This document shows positions 25,970-35,641 of a DNA stretch of 64,000 nt, piece after piece. The DNA is from Dethiobacter sp. Its GTDB lineage: Bacteria; Bacillota; Dethiobacteria; Dethiobacterales; Dethiobacteraceae. Each line of letters begins with the position of its first letter. Within the stretch, counting starts at the first letter, position 1. The stretch lies in assembly GCA_020725465.1 (NCBI GenBank), contig DYEY01000068.1:1-64000 (forward strand), read 5' to 3'. The translations under genes and the position numbers were made by a program. Below the pieces are notes generated by a model. The model was not told where the DNA came from. It made no database searches and saw only the letters and a list, made by a program, of their open reading frames with translations.

Positions 25970-27961
25970 TTAGTATTTTTCCAGCAGTGCCCTGGCACGG
26001 GCCATTACATTTTCCACGGTAAAACCGTACTTTTTCATCAAAATCTCACCGGGGGCGGAAGCGCCGAAGGTGGAAACTCCAATGACGTCACCGTCACTGC
26101 CGGTAAAGCGCTCCCAACCCATGGGATGTGCCGCCTCCACCGCCAGCCGCTTTTTTACCGCGGCAGGCAGGACTTCCTCCCGGTAATGTTCAGGCTGGGA
26201 TAAAAACAGTTCCATGCTCATCATGCTGACCACACGTACCCTGACGCCTTCCCGGCTTAATTCCGCAGCCGCCTCCACCGCCAGGGCGACCTCGGAACCG
26301 CTCGCCAGGATTATCAGGTCAGGCGGCGCCTCCCCTTCCTCCCTGACCAGAATATAAGCGCCGCGAAGAGCCTGCAGGCCACTGCCGGCAAGCTGTGGCA
26401 GGTTTTGCCGGGACAGTACCAGGGCAGTAGGGCCGTCGGTTCTTTTGACGGCGTGCAGCCAGGCCGCGGCCGTTTCCCGCCCGTCGGCTGGTCTCATAAC
26501 ATGCAGGTTGGGGATGGAACGGCAGTTGGCCAGCTGTTCTACCGGCTGGTGTGTGGGCCCGTCCTCACCCACACCTATACTGTCGTGGGTGAAGACGTAT
26601 ACTGCCGGCAGTCCCATGAGGGCGGCCAGGCGTACGGGCGGTTTCATATAGTCAAAAAAAGAGAAAAAAGTGGAGCAGTAAGGTCGTATGCCACCATGCA
26701 GCGCCAGGCCAGACACTATGGCGCCCATGGCGTGTTCGCGGACGCCGAAATAGATGTTGTTTCCGCCGTAACTGTCAGCCTGGAAATCGCCCAGGCCTTT
26801 TAAATAGGTTTTGGTGGAGGCGTTTAAATCGGCAGAGCCGCCCATCAGATTGGGCAGGTACCTGGCCAGCACCTGCATGACCTGGCCGGAGGTGACACGG
26901 GTTGCCGCCGGCTTGTCAAAAGTCAGAAGGGCCGGATCCTGTTCCAGCGCCTCGGGAATTTCGGGCGAATGCCAGGCGAGGAAACGCTCCGCCTCGGCCG
27001 GGTAATTTTCCCGGTAGGACGCAAACAGCCTGTCCCATTGGGCCTTTTTTGCTTCCGCCTGCTGGCGCAGCCGTGCGAAATGCTCCCTTACTTCAGCCGG
27101 GACATAAAAGTCCGGTTCCAGCGGCCAACCGGCCTTTTCCTTGGCCAGCCGGACCTCACCGGCACCGAGCGGGGCGCCGTGGGCCTCGGCGCTGCCCTGT
27201 TTGCCCGGGCTGCCATAACCGATTTCCGTTCTCACCATAACCAGGGTGGGCCGGTCGTCCTGCCTGGCTGCGGCCAGGGCATCCGCCACCTCTTCCGTGT
27301 TGTTGCCGTCATTCACTTTCAGGACGTGCCAGCCGCAGGCGGCAAACCTGGCCCCCACGTCTTCGGTGAAAGCAATTTTGGTACTGCCGTCTATGGTTAT
27401 ACGGTTATCGTCGTAGAGGCAGATCAGCCTGCCCAGTTTCAGGTGCCCGGCCAGCGACGCCGCCTCGTAGGTTACTCCTTCCATCAGGCAGCCGTCGCCG
27501 CAGTAAACGTAAGTGTAATGGTCAATCAGAGGAAAGCCGGGGCGGTTAAATTCGGCAGCCAACCTTCTTTCCGCTATGGCCATCCCCACCGCGTTGGCAA
27601 ACCCCTGACCCAAAGGACCGGTGGTGGTCTCCACGCCAGGGGTGTGGCCGTATTCGGGATGTCCCGGCGTTTTACTTCCCCACTGGCGAAAGCTCTTAAT
27701 ATCTTCCAGTGACAGGTCGTAGCCGGACAGGTGCAGCAGGGCATAGAGCAGCATGGAACCATGCCCGGCCGACAGGACAAAACGGTCACGGTCGTACCAT
27801 CCCGGATCGCCGGGGCAGTGCTTCAGAAAACGGGTAAACAGTGTATAAGCCATGGCCGCGCCGCCCATGGGGAGACCCGGGTGGCCGGAGTTGGCCGCTT
27901 CCACAGCATCGACCGCCAGAAAGCGGATGGTTTTGACCGAAAGCTCTTCAATCTGTTTCAT
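25970..27961 (-). CDS. tkt: Transketolase
   Basis: A 663-residue thiamine-diphosphate enzyme of the pentose phosphate pathway, moving two-carbon units between sugar phosphates. The order is N-terminal ThDP domain ([14 protein letters not shown], the ThDP motif [12 protein letters not shown], and [10 protein letters not shown]), pyrimidine domain ([19 protein letters not shown]) and C-terminal domain with ASGSEVALA. Length and motifs are standard for the full-length form. ATG behind AGGAGG. The leader upstream (28050-28133) is unusually structured. Confidence 0.97.
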   Translation of the reverse strand: MKQIEELSVKTIRFLAVDAVEAANSGHPGLPMGGAAMAYTLFTRFLKHCPGDPGWYDRDRFVLSAGHGSMLLYALLHLSGYDLSLEDIKSFRQWGSKTPGHPEYGHTPGVETTTGPLGQGFANAVGMAIAERRLAAEFNRPGFPLIDHYTYVYCGDGCLMEGVTYEAASLAGHLKLGRLICLYDDNRITIDGSTKIAFTEDVGARFAACGWHVLKVNDGNNTEEVADALAAARQDDRPTLVMVRTEIGYGSPGKQGSAEAHGAPLGAGEVRLAKEKAGWPLEPDFYVPAEVREHFARLRQQAEAKKAQWDRLFASYRENYPAEAERFLAWHSPEIPEALEQDPALLTFDKPAATRVTSGQVMQVLARYLPNLMGGSADLNASTKTYLKGLGDFQADSYGGNNIYFGVREHAMGAIVSGLALHGGIRPYCSTFFSFFDYMKPPVRLAALMGLPAVYVFTHDSIGVGEDGPTHQPVEQLANCRSIPNLHVMRPADGRETAAAWLHAVKRTDGPTALVLSRQNLPQLAGSGLQALRGAYILVREEGEAPPDLIILASGSEVALAVEAAAELSREGVRVRVVSMMSMELFLSQPEHYREEVLPAAVKKRLAVEAAHPMGWERFTGSDGDVIGVSTFGASAPGEILMKKYGFTVENVMARARALLEKY

Positions 27962-28049
27962 GTTAACCCTCCTGTCTCAAAAGAAAAAGATAGCCTGCTC
28001 CTATTTTATTAAATTCCGGGCAAAAAAAACAAGCGCGGTTTGGTTATTA

Positions 28050-28133
28050 TTGCTGCAACAAAGACAGGAGTGTCTTTCACGGCAGCAGCTGCGCAAAATC
28101 AGACCGGGGTATACACGCGCCGTGTCTTTTTTT
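28050..28133. other. Structured inverted-repeat element upstream of transketolase
   Basis: A nested hairpin at 28051-28087 has outer pair TGCTGC/GCAGCA and inner pair AAAGACA/TGTCTTT with loop GGAG. A second hairpin at 28113-28125, ACACG/CGTGT, is followed on the plus strand by CTTTTTTT, i.e. a plus-strand terminator shape. There is no plus-strand gene before it. On the minus strand the same bases lie in the leader of tkt, where AAAGACAC occurs twice, allowing alternative pairing with TGTCTTT. It could be a small plus-strand RNA or a leader element; neither is shown. Confidence 0.5.
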
Positions 28134-28701
28134 ACCCATGTATTTTTAAAATCAGCCTGCCCACGTTTTCGGCAAACCGCTCGATGGTGCGCACCCCTTC
28201 TTCGTCTTCCATGGCTTCACCCGGGTTTTTGCCAAACAACATGTTCCAGTAGTTTGAACCGGGAACAATCATGTCGTTTATAAAGAAAAACATCAGCATC
28301 TCCTGGATGGTGGCGGTGGCGCCCCCTCTCCTGGCCACAGCCAGCGGGCCTCCCACCTTCCAGGAAAGGAACCGGTCGTTGCTGTAGGAGACCTTGCCCA
28401 GGCGCTGCAGCAAGCTCATCATATCCCCCCGGGCGGTACCGAAATATACGGGCGCCCCTACTATCAGCCCCTCAGCGCCGCGTACCTTGTCAGCTATCCC
28501 GTTAAAGCCGTCATCCAGGGCACACACTCCGCTGCCGGTGCACTTGTTGCAGGCGACACAGGACCGGATGGACTTTCCCGCCAGTGAGATTATCTCAGCC
28601 TCCAGGCCGAGCAGTTCCAGCACGCCAGCACACCGGCGCAGTGACTGTACGGTATTCCCTTCTTTTTTCGGACTGCCGGAGATAAGTATTACCTTTGCCA
28701 T
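28132..28701 (-). CDS. Iron-sulfur flavoprotein / NADPH-FMN reductase family
   Basis: A 189-residue flavodoxin-fold protein. LISGSPKKEGNT is the FMN phosphate loop. Cys residues in SCVACNKCTGSGVCALDD follow CxxCxxC(x5)C, the compact 4Fe-4S motif of archaeal iron-sulfur flavoproteins (ISF). GAPVYFGTARGDM is the second flavin loop. Members act in anaerobic electron transfer or oxygen/peroxide defence. ATG behind GAGG. Its stop lies at the edge of the structured element above. Confidence 0.85.
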   Translation of the reverse strand: MAKVILISGSPKKEGNTVQSLRRCAGVLELLGLEAEIISLAGKSIRSCVACNKCTGSGVCALDDGFNGIADKVRGAEGLIVGAPVYFGTARGDMMSLLQRLGKVSYSNDRFLSWKVGGPLAVARRGGATATIQEMLMFFFINDMIVPGSNYWNMLFGKNPGEAMEDEEGVRTIERFAENVGRLILKIHG

Positions 28702-28741
28702 TCCTCTTCCTCCCTGTCTTATATTAAAAAAGTCAACACTT

Positions 28742-28766
28742 AAAGGTCCGTACCGTACGGACCTTT
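28742..28766 (-). terminator. Terminator at the end of the ABC-F gene
   Basis: AAAGGTCCGTAC and GTACGGACCTTT are perfect inverted copies around one base. The ABC-F stop codon lies inside the right arm. The T run after it on the minus strand is short (TTTA). Confidence 0.65.
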
Positions 28767-30681
28767 ATTCTTCAAGCATCTGTCCCAATTTTTCCCACTG
28801 CAGGTAGAGAGCATCCAGCTCCCGGCGCATGGCATCCAGGTAATCCCCCTTTTTCCTGGCCAGGGTAAAGTCGGAAAACACTGCGGGATCGGACAGTTCC
28901 GCTTCAATGCTTTTACATAAACGCTCTTTGCCAGCTATTTCCTCTTCCAGCCGGGAAAATTCCTGCTCCAGGCGGCGCCGCTCCCTCCGCCTGGCCAGTT
29001 CCGCCTCGCGCTCTTCCCTTTCCGTGGCGGCAAGGTGCATCTTCTTTTCCTTTTCCGGGTCAAAGGCCCGCAGCCGCCGCTCTTCCCGGGCTGTCACATA
29101 TTCTTCGTAGGGCATTTTGTAGAGCACAGCGGTACCCCCGGACAGCTCCAAAACCATGCGGGTGGTGCGGGAAAGAAAATAACGGTCGTGGGACACTACC
29201 AGCAGTGTTCCGGGAAAACTGCGGATAGCTTTTTCCAGTTCCTCAACCGCCCTGATGTCCAGGTGGTTGGTGGGTTCGTCCAAAACCAGGAAATTGCCCT
29301 CGTCCAGACTGAGCTTGGCCAGGGACAGGCGGCTTTTTTCGCCGCCGCTCAGGTCCGCGTTTTTTTTAAAGACGTCATCGCCAAAGAACAGAAAACGGCC
29401 AAGGTAAGTCCTGGCCCCGGTCAGCGTCATCGCGGAGGCGTTCATTATCTCTTCAAGCGGTGTACTATCCGGCGAGACGGCAGCCTGGTGCTGGTCAAAG
29501 TAGGTGACGGTAACGCCGGGACCAAGATAAAAACGGCCGCTGTCCGGTCTTAATTGGCCGGCAATAATCTTTAAAAGCGTCGTCTTGCCGGCGCCGTTTG
29601 GCCCCACCAGCGCCAGCCTGTCTCCATAACGCAACTCCAGGTTGAGACCGGCAAAAATACATTTGCCGTCAAAGCACTTGCTCACCTCCTGCAATCGCAG
29701 CACAATTTCGCCGCTTCGGCCGGCAAAGCCAAAACCCAGCGCCATTGTTTTCTCATCACGCGGTTTCTCCACCAGGTCCAGCCTTGCCAACCGCTTTTCC
29801 CGGCTCCTGGCCTGCCTCTTTTCTTTCTCGCTGGTACCGGAAGTCCTGATCAGTTCCAGTTCTTTGTCCAGAAACTGTTGCTGCTTTTTATAGGCTTTTT
29901 CCCGTGTGACCAGTTCCAGCTCCCGCTGGCGCACAAAAGAGGAATAATTTCCCGGGTAATTCCGAATGCAGCCGTCGTCCAGAAACAGGATTCTCCCCAC
30001 CACCCGGTCCAGGAAGTACCGGTCGTGTGAGACCAGTAACACACTGCCCCGCCACTCGCGCAATGTGGCTTCCAGCCATTCCACCGCGGCCAGGTCCAGG
30101 TGGTTAGTCGGCTCGTCCAGAAGAAGCAGGTCCGGTTCTTCCAGCAGCAGCCTGGCCAGGCGCGCCCTGGTCAGTTCCCCGCCTGAAAAGGTGCCCAGGT
30201 CACGGGCCATGTCTTTGGGGCCAAAGCCAAGGCCCGCTGTAACGGAGCGCAGCCTGGCTTCTGCCCGGTAACCCCCTGCCGACTCGAAACGGTGCCGCAG
30301 TTCCCCGTAGCTTTCCATCAGTCCGGCCAACTCAGTGGGATTACCAAGGCCGGCCGCCATTTTCTCCTCAATGGCAGCCATTTCGGCAGACAGCTTATCA
30401 AGTCTGGCGAAGGCCTGGCGTAGCTCGCCCTCCAACGTGCCGCCGGCACGGATATGGGCGCTCTGTTCAAGAAAACCCAGTGAAGCGCCCCGTCTGAAGA
30501 CAAAACTGCCGCCATCGGGCTGTTCGCCCCCGGCAAGTATCCTGAGCAGGGTGGTTTTGCCGGCGCCGTTTGGTCCCACCAAGCCCACCCGCTCGCCCGG
30601 TTCCAGCTGAAATGATATTTCTCTCAGCACCGTCTCAGCCCCGAATGCCTTGCTGAGACGGTTAACCGCCAGAATAGCCAT
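28765..30681 (-). CDS. ABC-F family ATPase
   Basis: A 638-residue protein with two fused ABC ATPase domains and no membrane segments. Walker A GPNGAGKTT appears twice, the signature SGGE twice (FSGGELTRARLARLL and LSGGEKSRLSLAKL), and Walker B LLLDEPTNHLD/LVLDEPTNHLD twice. The inter-domain linker is charged, and there is a C-terminal coiled coil of about 80 residues. ABC-F proteins act on ribosomes, either as housekeeping factors or antibiotic protection. The sequence alone does not separate these; the long C-terminal extension favours the Uup/YdiF-like housekeeping group. Confidence 0.93.
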   Translation of the reverse strand: MAILAVNRLSKAFGAETVLREISFQLEPGERVGLVGPNGAGKTTLLRILAGGEQPDGGSFVFRRGASLGFLEQSAHIRAGGTLEGELRQAFARLDKLSAEMAAIEEKMAAGLGNPTELAGLMESYGELRHRFESAGGYRAEARLRSVTAGLGFGPKDMARDLGTFSGGELTRARLARLLLEEPDLLLLDEPTNHLDLAAVEWLEATLREWRGSVLLVSHDRYFLDRVVGRILFLDDGCIRNYPGNYSSFVRQRELELVTREKAYKKQQQFLDKELELIRTSGTSEKEKRQARSREKRLARLDLVEKPRDEKTMALGFGFAGRSGEIVLRLQEVSKCFDGKCIFAGLNLELRYGDRLALVGPNGAGKTTLLKIIAGQLRPDSGRFYLGPGVTVTYFDQHQAAVSPDSTPLEEIMNASAMTLTGARTYLGRFLFFGDDVFKKNADLSGGEKSRLSLAKLSLDEGNFLVLDEPTNHLDIRAVEELEKAIRSFPGTLLVVSHDRYFLSRTTRMVLELSGGTAVLYKMPYEEYVTAREERRLRAFDPEKEKKMHLAATEREEREAELARRRERRRLEQEFSRLEEEIAGKERLCKSIEAELSDPAVFSDFTLARKKGDYLDAMRRELDALYLQWEKLGQMLEE

Positions 30682-30779
30682 TAAAGCAACTCCTCTGTTC
30701 CAACAAATCTTCCGCTCTGCACCGCCTTACCTGCTTTATTATTAACCGCCGGTCCTGTTCTGTCAAGCCTGCCGGAACC

Positions 30780-30800
30780 AAAAAGGCGGCATATGCCGCC
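30780..30800 (-). terminator. Terminator after the AcuB-like gene
   Basis: GGCGGCATATGCCGCC is a perfect palindrome that begins right at the stop codon and is followed by TTTTT on the minus strand. Confidence 0.85.
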
Positions 30801-31439
30801 TCAGATGTGCAGAACGCGGAAGCCTTTCTCCTCCAGCTTTTGCGTCAGCGCTTTAACATCCCTGCACTTCTCCAGACGCCACACCGATTGCCCGGCGGCA
30901 GCCGCCGGATCACTGGGCAGGACCACCAGGCTTACCACGTTGACACCGAAGCTGTGAAAGACTTGAGCCACTTCGACCAGGGCACCGTGGCGGTCCGGCA
31001 TCTCCAGGGTCAGACGCAGCTCACCCCGGTTTACTCCCAGCATTTCCAAAAAAGCAGAAAAAATGTCTGTCTCGGTAATTACCCCTACCAGCCGCCCATC
31101 TTTCATTACCGGCAGGCCGCCGATACGGTTTTCCCGCATCAGCCGGGCCGCTTCGTCTATTGGTACATCGGGAGACACAGTAAGCGGTTTTTTGGACATG
31201 ACACCTTTGACTGGAAGCTTGGCCAGCAGATAATTAAGCTCCCAGATGCTCAGGCTGGCCCCTGGTGAAGGGGAGGCGTGCACCAGGTCCAGCAGGGTAA
31301 CAATCCCCACCAGGCGGCCCTCTTCCAGGACCGGCAGGCGCCTGATGCCCTTTTTCTCCATCAGCGCCAGAGCGTCCGGCACCGTGGTCTCAGGCGAGAT
31401 AAATACAGGATTACCGGACATTCTGTCTTTAACCAGCAT
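30801..31439 (-). CDS. acuB: CBS-CBS-ACT protein, AcuB-like
   Basis: A 212-residue protein with two CBS domains (about residues 5-60 and 75-130, [17 protein letters not shown] and [17 protein letters not shown]) and a C-terminal ACT domain ([20 protein letters not shown]). This is the architecture of B. subtilis AcuB, which lies in acuABC next to acsA, though its biochemical role is unclear. CBS and ACT domains bind adenine nucleotides and amino acids respectively. The ATG at 31439 has better spacing from GGAGG than a GTG six bases upstream. Confidence 0.82.
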   Translation of the reverse strand: MLVKDRMSGNPVFISPETTVPDALALMEKKGIRRLPVLEEGRLVGIVTLLDLVHASPSPGASLSIWELNYLLAKLPVKGVMSKKPLTVSPDVPIDEAARLMRENRIGGLPVMKDGRLVGVITETDIFSAFLEMLGVNRGELRLTLEMPDRHGALVEVAQVFHSFGVNVVSLVVLPSDPAAAAGQSVWRLEKCRDVKALTQKLEEKGFRVLHI

Positions 31440-31484
31440 AAGCACCCTCCTTTTTTGGTTGCGGTGAAAGCCTGTTCTGCTTTT

Positions 31485-31513
31485 ATTTTACCAGTATTGC
31501 ACCGTCCTGTGAA
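31485..31513 (-). promoter_or_regulatory. Sigma-A-like promoter for the AcuB-like gene
   Basis: On the minus strand, TTCACA and TAAAAT (each one mismatch from consensus) are separated by 17 bases, about 45 bases upstream of the ATG. Confidence 0.6.
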
Positions 31514-31588
31514 GATGCTCCGGTTCTGTACCGGCAGGATTTCCTTCCCGGGCGGCGAATGTCACTTTAATCCGACAGGGGGGATAAT

Positions 31589-33007
31589 ATGTCAGTATAC
31601 AGCCGGCTTACACCGCATTTGCTCGCAGAACTTGTCGCTATAACGGGGCAGGGTTACGTACTGACCGACGAGGAAAAGATGCTTCCCTATTCCCACGATG
31701 AAACACGGGGAGACAGATACAGGGCCATGCCGGCGGCGGTTGTCAGGCCCGCCACCACCGGCGAGGTCTCACAAATCATGCGCCTGGCACAGGAGCACCG
31801 GATCCCGGTTACACCACGGGGAGCCGGTACCGGCCTGTCCGGAGGGGCAGTGCCGGTTCACGGCGGCATCGTGCTGGCACTGGAGCGGATGGACAGGATA
31901 CTGGAAATAGACCGGGAAAACCTGGTGGTAGTAACAGAACCGGGTGTCATCACCAACAGGATAAACGAGTTGTTGATTAAAGACGGACTTTTTTTCCCCG
32001 GTTACCCCATGAGCAGGGAGTCCTGTTCGGTAGGCGGCAACGTGGCCACCAACGCCGGCGGAGGCCGGGCCGTCAAATACGGTGTCACCGGCCGGTATGT
32101 TACGGGGCTGGAGGCGGTGCTGCCCGGAGGTGAAACAATAAAGCTTGGCGGCAAGCGGGCCAAAGACGTAACCGGGTATAACCTCATCCCACTGCTGGTT
32201 GGTTCGGAGGGTACGCTGGCGGTGTTAACGCAGATAACGTTAAAGCTGCTGCCCCTGCCCAAAGCCAGCATGGACCTGCTGTTTTTATTTGATAAAATTG
32301 ACAGCGCAACTTCCCTCGCCTCTTCCATCATGGCGGAGGGCAGGATCATCCCTGCTGCGCTGGAATTCATGGACCGGTCTGCCGTTGCTTTGGCCTGCCG
32401 GTTCCTTGGTGAAGAATTGCCTCACCAGGCGGGAGCACTGCTCCTGGTCCAGCTTGATGGCGCAGGTGAAGAGGAGTTGTACGCCCAGTGCGGTGTCCTG
32501 GGCAAGCTGGGCGAAAAACACGGTGCCCTGGAAATATACACCGCCAATGACGCCACCTCCCGGCGCAAGCTCTGGCGTATCCGGGAGGCGGTTCCTGAGG
32601 CTGCCATGTCCTTTTACCCTGTGCAAAGCGGTGAAGATATTGTTGTGCCGGTGGCAGCCGTTTCCGCTTTTGTCGGTTTTTTGCATCAGCTGGCCGATAA
32701 GTACGGCTGTGACGTGGTCAGCTACGGCCATGCCGGTGACGGCAACGTCCACGCCCGCTTCCTGAAAAGAAGTGAACAGCCGCCTGACCAATGGGAGGCC
32801 AACCTGCCCGGGATGCTGCGTGAGGCCTACCGCCGGGCGGCACTGCTCGGCGGCACCATCAGCGGCGAGCACGGCATCGGCCTGAAAAGAAAAGACTACC
32901 TGAACGAAGTCCTGGGACAGACGGAACTTTCCCTCATGCGCCGCCTGAAAGCCGCTTTCGACCCCTGCAACATCATGAACCCCGGCAAGGGGTCAGGTTT
33001 CAAGTAA
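31589..33007 (+). CDS. glcD: FAD-linked oxidase, glycolate/lactate oxidase GlcD type
   Basis: A 472-residue FAD-binding_4/FAD-oxidase_C enzyme. The FAD site is GAGTGLSGGAVP, and GEHGIGLKRKDYL and CNIMNPGKG form the C-terminal signatures. It oxidises 2-hydroxy acids (glycolate or D-lactate) and passes electrons on. The usual iron-sulfur partner GlcF is not adjacent here, so the electron acceptor is unknown. ATG behind GGGGGG. No second gene follows within the same frame of the operon except DUF1622 250 bases later. Confidence 0.88.
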   Translation: MSVYSRLTPHLLAELVAITGQGYVLTDEEKMLPYSHDETRGDRYRAMPAAVVRPATTGEVSQIMRLAQEHRIPVTPRGAGTGLSGGAVPVHGGIVLALERMDRILEIDRENLVVVTEPGVITNRINELLIKDGLFFPGYPMSRESCSVGGNVATNAGGGRAVKYGVTGRYVTGLEAVLPGGETIKLGGKRAKDVTGYNLIPLLVGSEGTLAVLTQITLKLLPLPKASMDLLFLFDKIDSATSLASSIMAEGRIIPAALEFMDRSAVALACRFLGEELPHQAGALLLVQLDGAGEEELYAQCGVLGKLGEKHGALEIYTANDATSRRKLWRIREAVPEAAMSFYPVQSGEDIVVPVAAVSAFVGFLHQLADKYGCDVVSYGHAGDGNVHARFLKRSEQPPDQWEANLPGMLREAYRRAALLGGTISGEHGIGLKRKDYLNEVLGQTELSLMRRLKAAFDPCNIMNPGKGSGFK

Positions 33008-33255
33008 TTAAACTATTTTGCGTCACCCAGGGGACGGAGTTGTTGGGCATACAGGATGGTGACAAAAAAACCGTCAGGTTTAACCCAGTGAACGAAGCGA
33101 GCGGAGTTATAGCAGAACTCACTGAGCAGGGCACTAAGCACTCTTCCTGTAATAAACAAAGCGGTTGCAGTTTTTGTAGCAATCGCACCGTGTCATCTCC
33201 CCGTGTGAGGTTTTTGGAGTTTTGGGGAAAGATAGGCACGGGGTGATTGTTTTTT
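33008..33255 (+). other. Spacer with several short hairpins between glcD and DUF1622
   Basis: A 248-base interval. Three short inverted pairs are visible: GTCACC/GGTGAC (33022-33063), GAGTT/AACTC (near 33103-33121), and GCGGTTGC/GCAATCGC (one G-U, near 33161-33187). A 68-codon frame also covers it but has no clear family resemblance. I see no promoter or convincing terminator. Its role, if any, is unknown. Confidence 0.35.
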
Positions 33256-33594
33256 TTGGATATTCACGCCGTTGAAGAACTGCTGTCGTCGGCTATGTTG
33301 CTGATGGTGCTGCTGCTTGAGGCGTTTGGCGCCATTATCATTATTTTTGCCGGTACCACGGTGTTCGTGCGTTTTTTGCGCACCAGCAAAGATGGCCGGG
33401 AGATAAGGCTTACTTTTGCCCGGTATCTGGTGTTCGGACTGGAGTTCAAACTGGCGGGTGAAATCCTGCGTACCGTAATTGTTCGCACTTTTAATGAGGT
33501 TTTAATCCTGGCCTCGATTATTTTGCTGCGTGCTGCCCTGAACCTGATAGTACACTGGGAAATCCGCCAGGAAAAGATAGACCGGGACGATTAG
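33256..33594 (+). CDS. DUF1622 membrane protein
   Basis: A 112-residue protein of the DUF1622 family, with three hydrophobic segments (about residues 9-33, 52-70 and 77-98) and the RYLVFGLEFKLAGEIL motif between them. The start TTG at 33256 lies 9 bases after GGGGTGA; an earlier TTG touches the ribosome site. The function is unknown. It is followed by a promoter for the next gene, so it may end its own transcript. Confidence 0.82.
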   Translation: MDIHAVEELLSSAMLLMVLLLEAFGAIIIIFAGTTVFVRFLRTSKDGREIRLTFARYLVFGLEFKLAGEILRTVIVRTFNEVLILASIILLRAALNLIVHWEIRQEKIDRDD

Positions 33595-33607
33595 AGGCGA
33601 AAAGTCG

Positions 33608-33636
33608 TTGCATGCTTGGTGCCTCTGTTATATAAT
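33608..33636 (+). promoter_or_regulatory. Sigma-A promoter for the cNMP/CBS/DUF294 gene
   Basis: TTGCAT and TATAAT are 17 bases apart. The predicted start near 33643 lies downstream of any GTG/TTG start at 33616, which supports the ATG at 33688 as the true start of the next gene. Confidence 0.8.
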
Positions 33637-33687
33637 AGTGTAAGTAGTACTAATTTTCTGAAATATCCTGCCCGGGAGCTGTCGCGG

Positions 33688-35622
33688 ATGATACTGGTTA
33701 ATCCAAACGGGGGAGTGTCAGAGGTTGGCACTGTTTTAAAAAGTGTCAACCCTTTTGACATTCTTGACGATGATATCTTATCGGCAGTAGCCGCTAAGGT
33801 TGAAGTCCGCACATACCGTAAAGGCGAGTACGTTTTCCGGCAGGGCGACCCTTCTTTAAAGTCCCTGTTTATAGTGGTTTCCGGCACAGCGGAAGTAACT
33901 GTCCTGAACGACCAGGACCGGGAGTCGGTTACCGGCCTGCGCCACGAATCAATGTTTTTCGGTGAAACCGGGTTCTTTTTCGAAGAACCTTACCCTGCCT
34001 CGGTAAGGGCGGCCACTGATTTAACCTGTCTCGTTATTCCTTATGAGGTATTTGATTCTGTTTTAAGCCAGATACCGGAATTTTCCCGCCAGCTTAATAT
34101 TATGCTGGCGGAAAGGATGAGAACCGTGTATCTGGCCATGACAAAGGAATCCCCCCTGCTTGCCGATGCGGCCGAGCATCCGATGCGCAAAAGAGTTGGG
34201 GATTTAATGTCCGCCCCACCCGTTACCTGTTCCATTACCGATGAAATTACCACCCTCGCCGCCAAAATGACCAAGCACAACGTGTCGTCACTGGTGGTGG
34301 TCACACCGGAGCAGAAACCCATCGGTATAGTTACGGAAAAAGACCTGGTGGCCAAAATTCTGGCCCGGGGGGAGTTCCTGAAGCGGCTCACCGCCGCTGA
34401 TATCATGAATACCAACCTTATTTCTGTACCGCCGGAAGCTTTTTACTACGAAGCTTTGTTAACCATGGTCAGGGAAAAGGTCAAGCACCTGGTGGTCATC
34501 AGGGATGAAAAACTGGTTGGCATCGTTACCCTGCGCGATTTGATCATCTCCCGCAGCAGCGGCGCTCTCACCATCGTAAACAGCATTGAGGAGAAAACAA
34601 CTATTGAAGGGCTGGTAAAGGCCAGCGCTGAAATTGACCGGATGCTGCAGGCCCTGGTTTCCGAACGGGCCAGCAGCCGGGAGATACTGCAGATTATAAC
34701 CGAGTTTTTTGACCGGCTCACCCGCAAAATCATCCAGGTGTCGGAACGCGAGATGATCGACGAAGGTTACGGTCCGCCTCCGGTCAATTACAGCTGGATT
34801 ACCATGGGCAGCAGCGGCCGCCAGGAACAATTCGTAAAAACCGACCAGGACAACGGCATTATATATGAGGATGTGCCGGAAGAGCGTGAAGCCGAGGTAG
34901 CCGCTTACTTTCATTTGCTGGCGGAAAAAGTGGTGGAAGGGTTGTACCGCTGTGGTTTTGCCAAGTGCAAAGGAAACGTGATGGCCTCCAATCCCAAATG
35001 GTGCCGCTCTTTTAAGCACTGGCGCGAAGCGGTGGAAAACTGGGTTAATAACCTTGACGGTGAGAATATCCGTACGCTTACCATCTTTCTTGATTTCAGG
35101 CATGTCTACGGCAAGAAGAGCCTGTGTAACCTGCTTAGGAATTTTGTGGCGCGGAGATTTCAAAAGGCAGCAACGGCACTGTTGTTTTTGGCCAAAGATG
35201 ACCTGAACCACCGCGTTCCCCTGAACTTTTTCAAGCAGATAATCACGGAAAAAACCAAAGAGCACCGTAACAAGGTCAACCTGAAAGGCGCCGCCTGCGT
35301 ACATATGGTAGACTGCCTGCGAATTTTTTGCCTGCGCGAAGGCATCATTCATACCAATACCTTTGCACGCTTAGAGGCACTCCATAAAAGAGACGTGTTC
35401 TCCGCAGACGATTTTGAGTCATTTGCTGCCGCTTACGAGGCACTGATGATGTTTCGTATCAGGGAAAGCCTGAAACAGCTCAGCAGGGGTGAGATCCCCG
35501 ACAACTACATAGCACCCGACGAGCTCAGCAAGAGGGAAAAAGCCGTCCTGAGAGAAGCTTTCCTGGCCGCTGACCGCCTGCAAAACTTGACCGGCCACGC
35601 GTTCTATGCGTTTATCGGTTAG
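33688..35622 (+). CDS. cNMP-binding/CBS/DUF294 nucleotidyltransferase regulator
   Basis: About 644 residues. The order is a cyclic-nucleotide-binding domain (residues about 20-130, GEYVFRQGDPSLKSLFIVVSG), two CBS domains (about 170-290, SAPPVTCSITDEITTL and VREKVKHLVVIRDEKLVGIV), then DUF294 nucleotidyltransferase (MGSSGRQEQFVKTDQDNG, the GSxxRxEQ and DxD signatures) and a C-terminal DUF294 domain. The fold is shared with GlnD/GlnE-type regulators, so modification of a partner protein is plausible. The exonuclease that follows 19 bases later is its standard genomic partner. Confidence 0.9.
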   Translation: MILVNPNGGVSEVGTVLKSVNPFDILDDDILSAVAAKVEVRTYRKGEYVFRQGDPSLKSLFIVVSGTAEVTVLNDQDRESVTGLRHESMFFGETGFFFEEPYPASVRAATDLTCLVIPYEVFDSVLSQIPEFSRQLNIMLAERMRTVYLAMTKESPLLADAAEHPMRKRVGDLMSAPPVTCSITDEITTLAAKMTKHNVSSLVVVTPEQKPIGIVTEKDLVAKILARGEFLKRLTAADIMNTNLISVPPEAFYYEALLTMVREKVKHLVVIRDEKLVGIVTLRDLIISRSSGALTIVNSIEEKTTIEGLVKASAEIDRMLQALVSERASSREILQIITEFFDRLTRKIIQVSEREMIDEGYGPPPVNYSWITMGSSGRQEQFVKTDQDNGIIYEDVPEEREAEVAAYFHLLAEKVVEGLYRCGFAKCKGNVMASNPKWCRSFKHWREAVENWVNNLDGENIRTLTIFLDFRHVYGKKSLCNLLRNFVARRFQKAATALLFLAKDDLNHRVPLNFFKQIITEKTKEHRNKVNLKGAACVHMVDCLRIFCLREGIIHTNTFARLEALHKRDVFSADDFESFAAAYEALMMFRIRESLKQLSRGEIPDNYIAPDELSKREKAVLREAFLAADRLQNLTGHAFYAFIG

Positions 35623-35641
35623 CACCGAGGGAGGAAGAGGA

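Noticed and set aside
33040-33246. 68-codon frame between glcD and DUF1622
   Set aside because: It shows no recognisable family and only a weak ribosome site; several hairpins cross it. Kept as a spacer description only.
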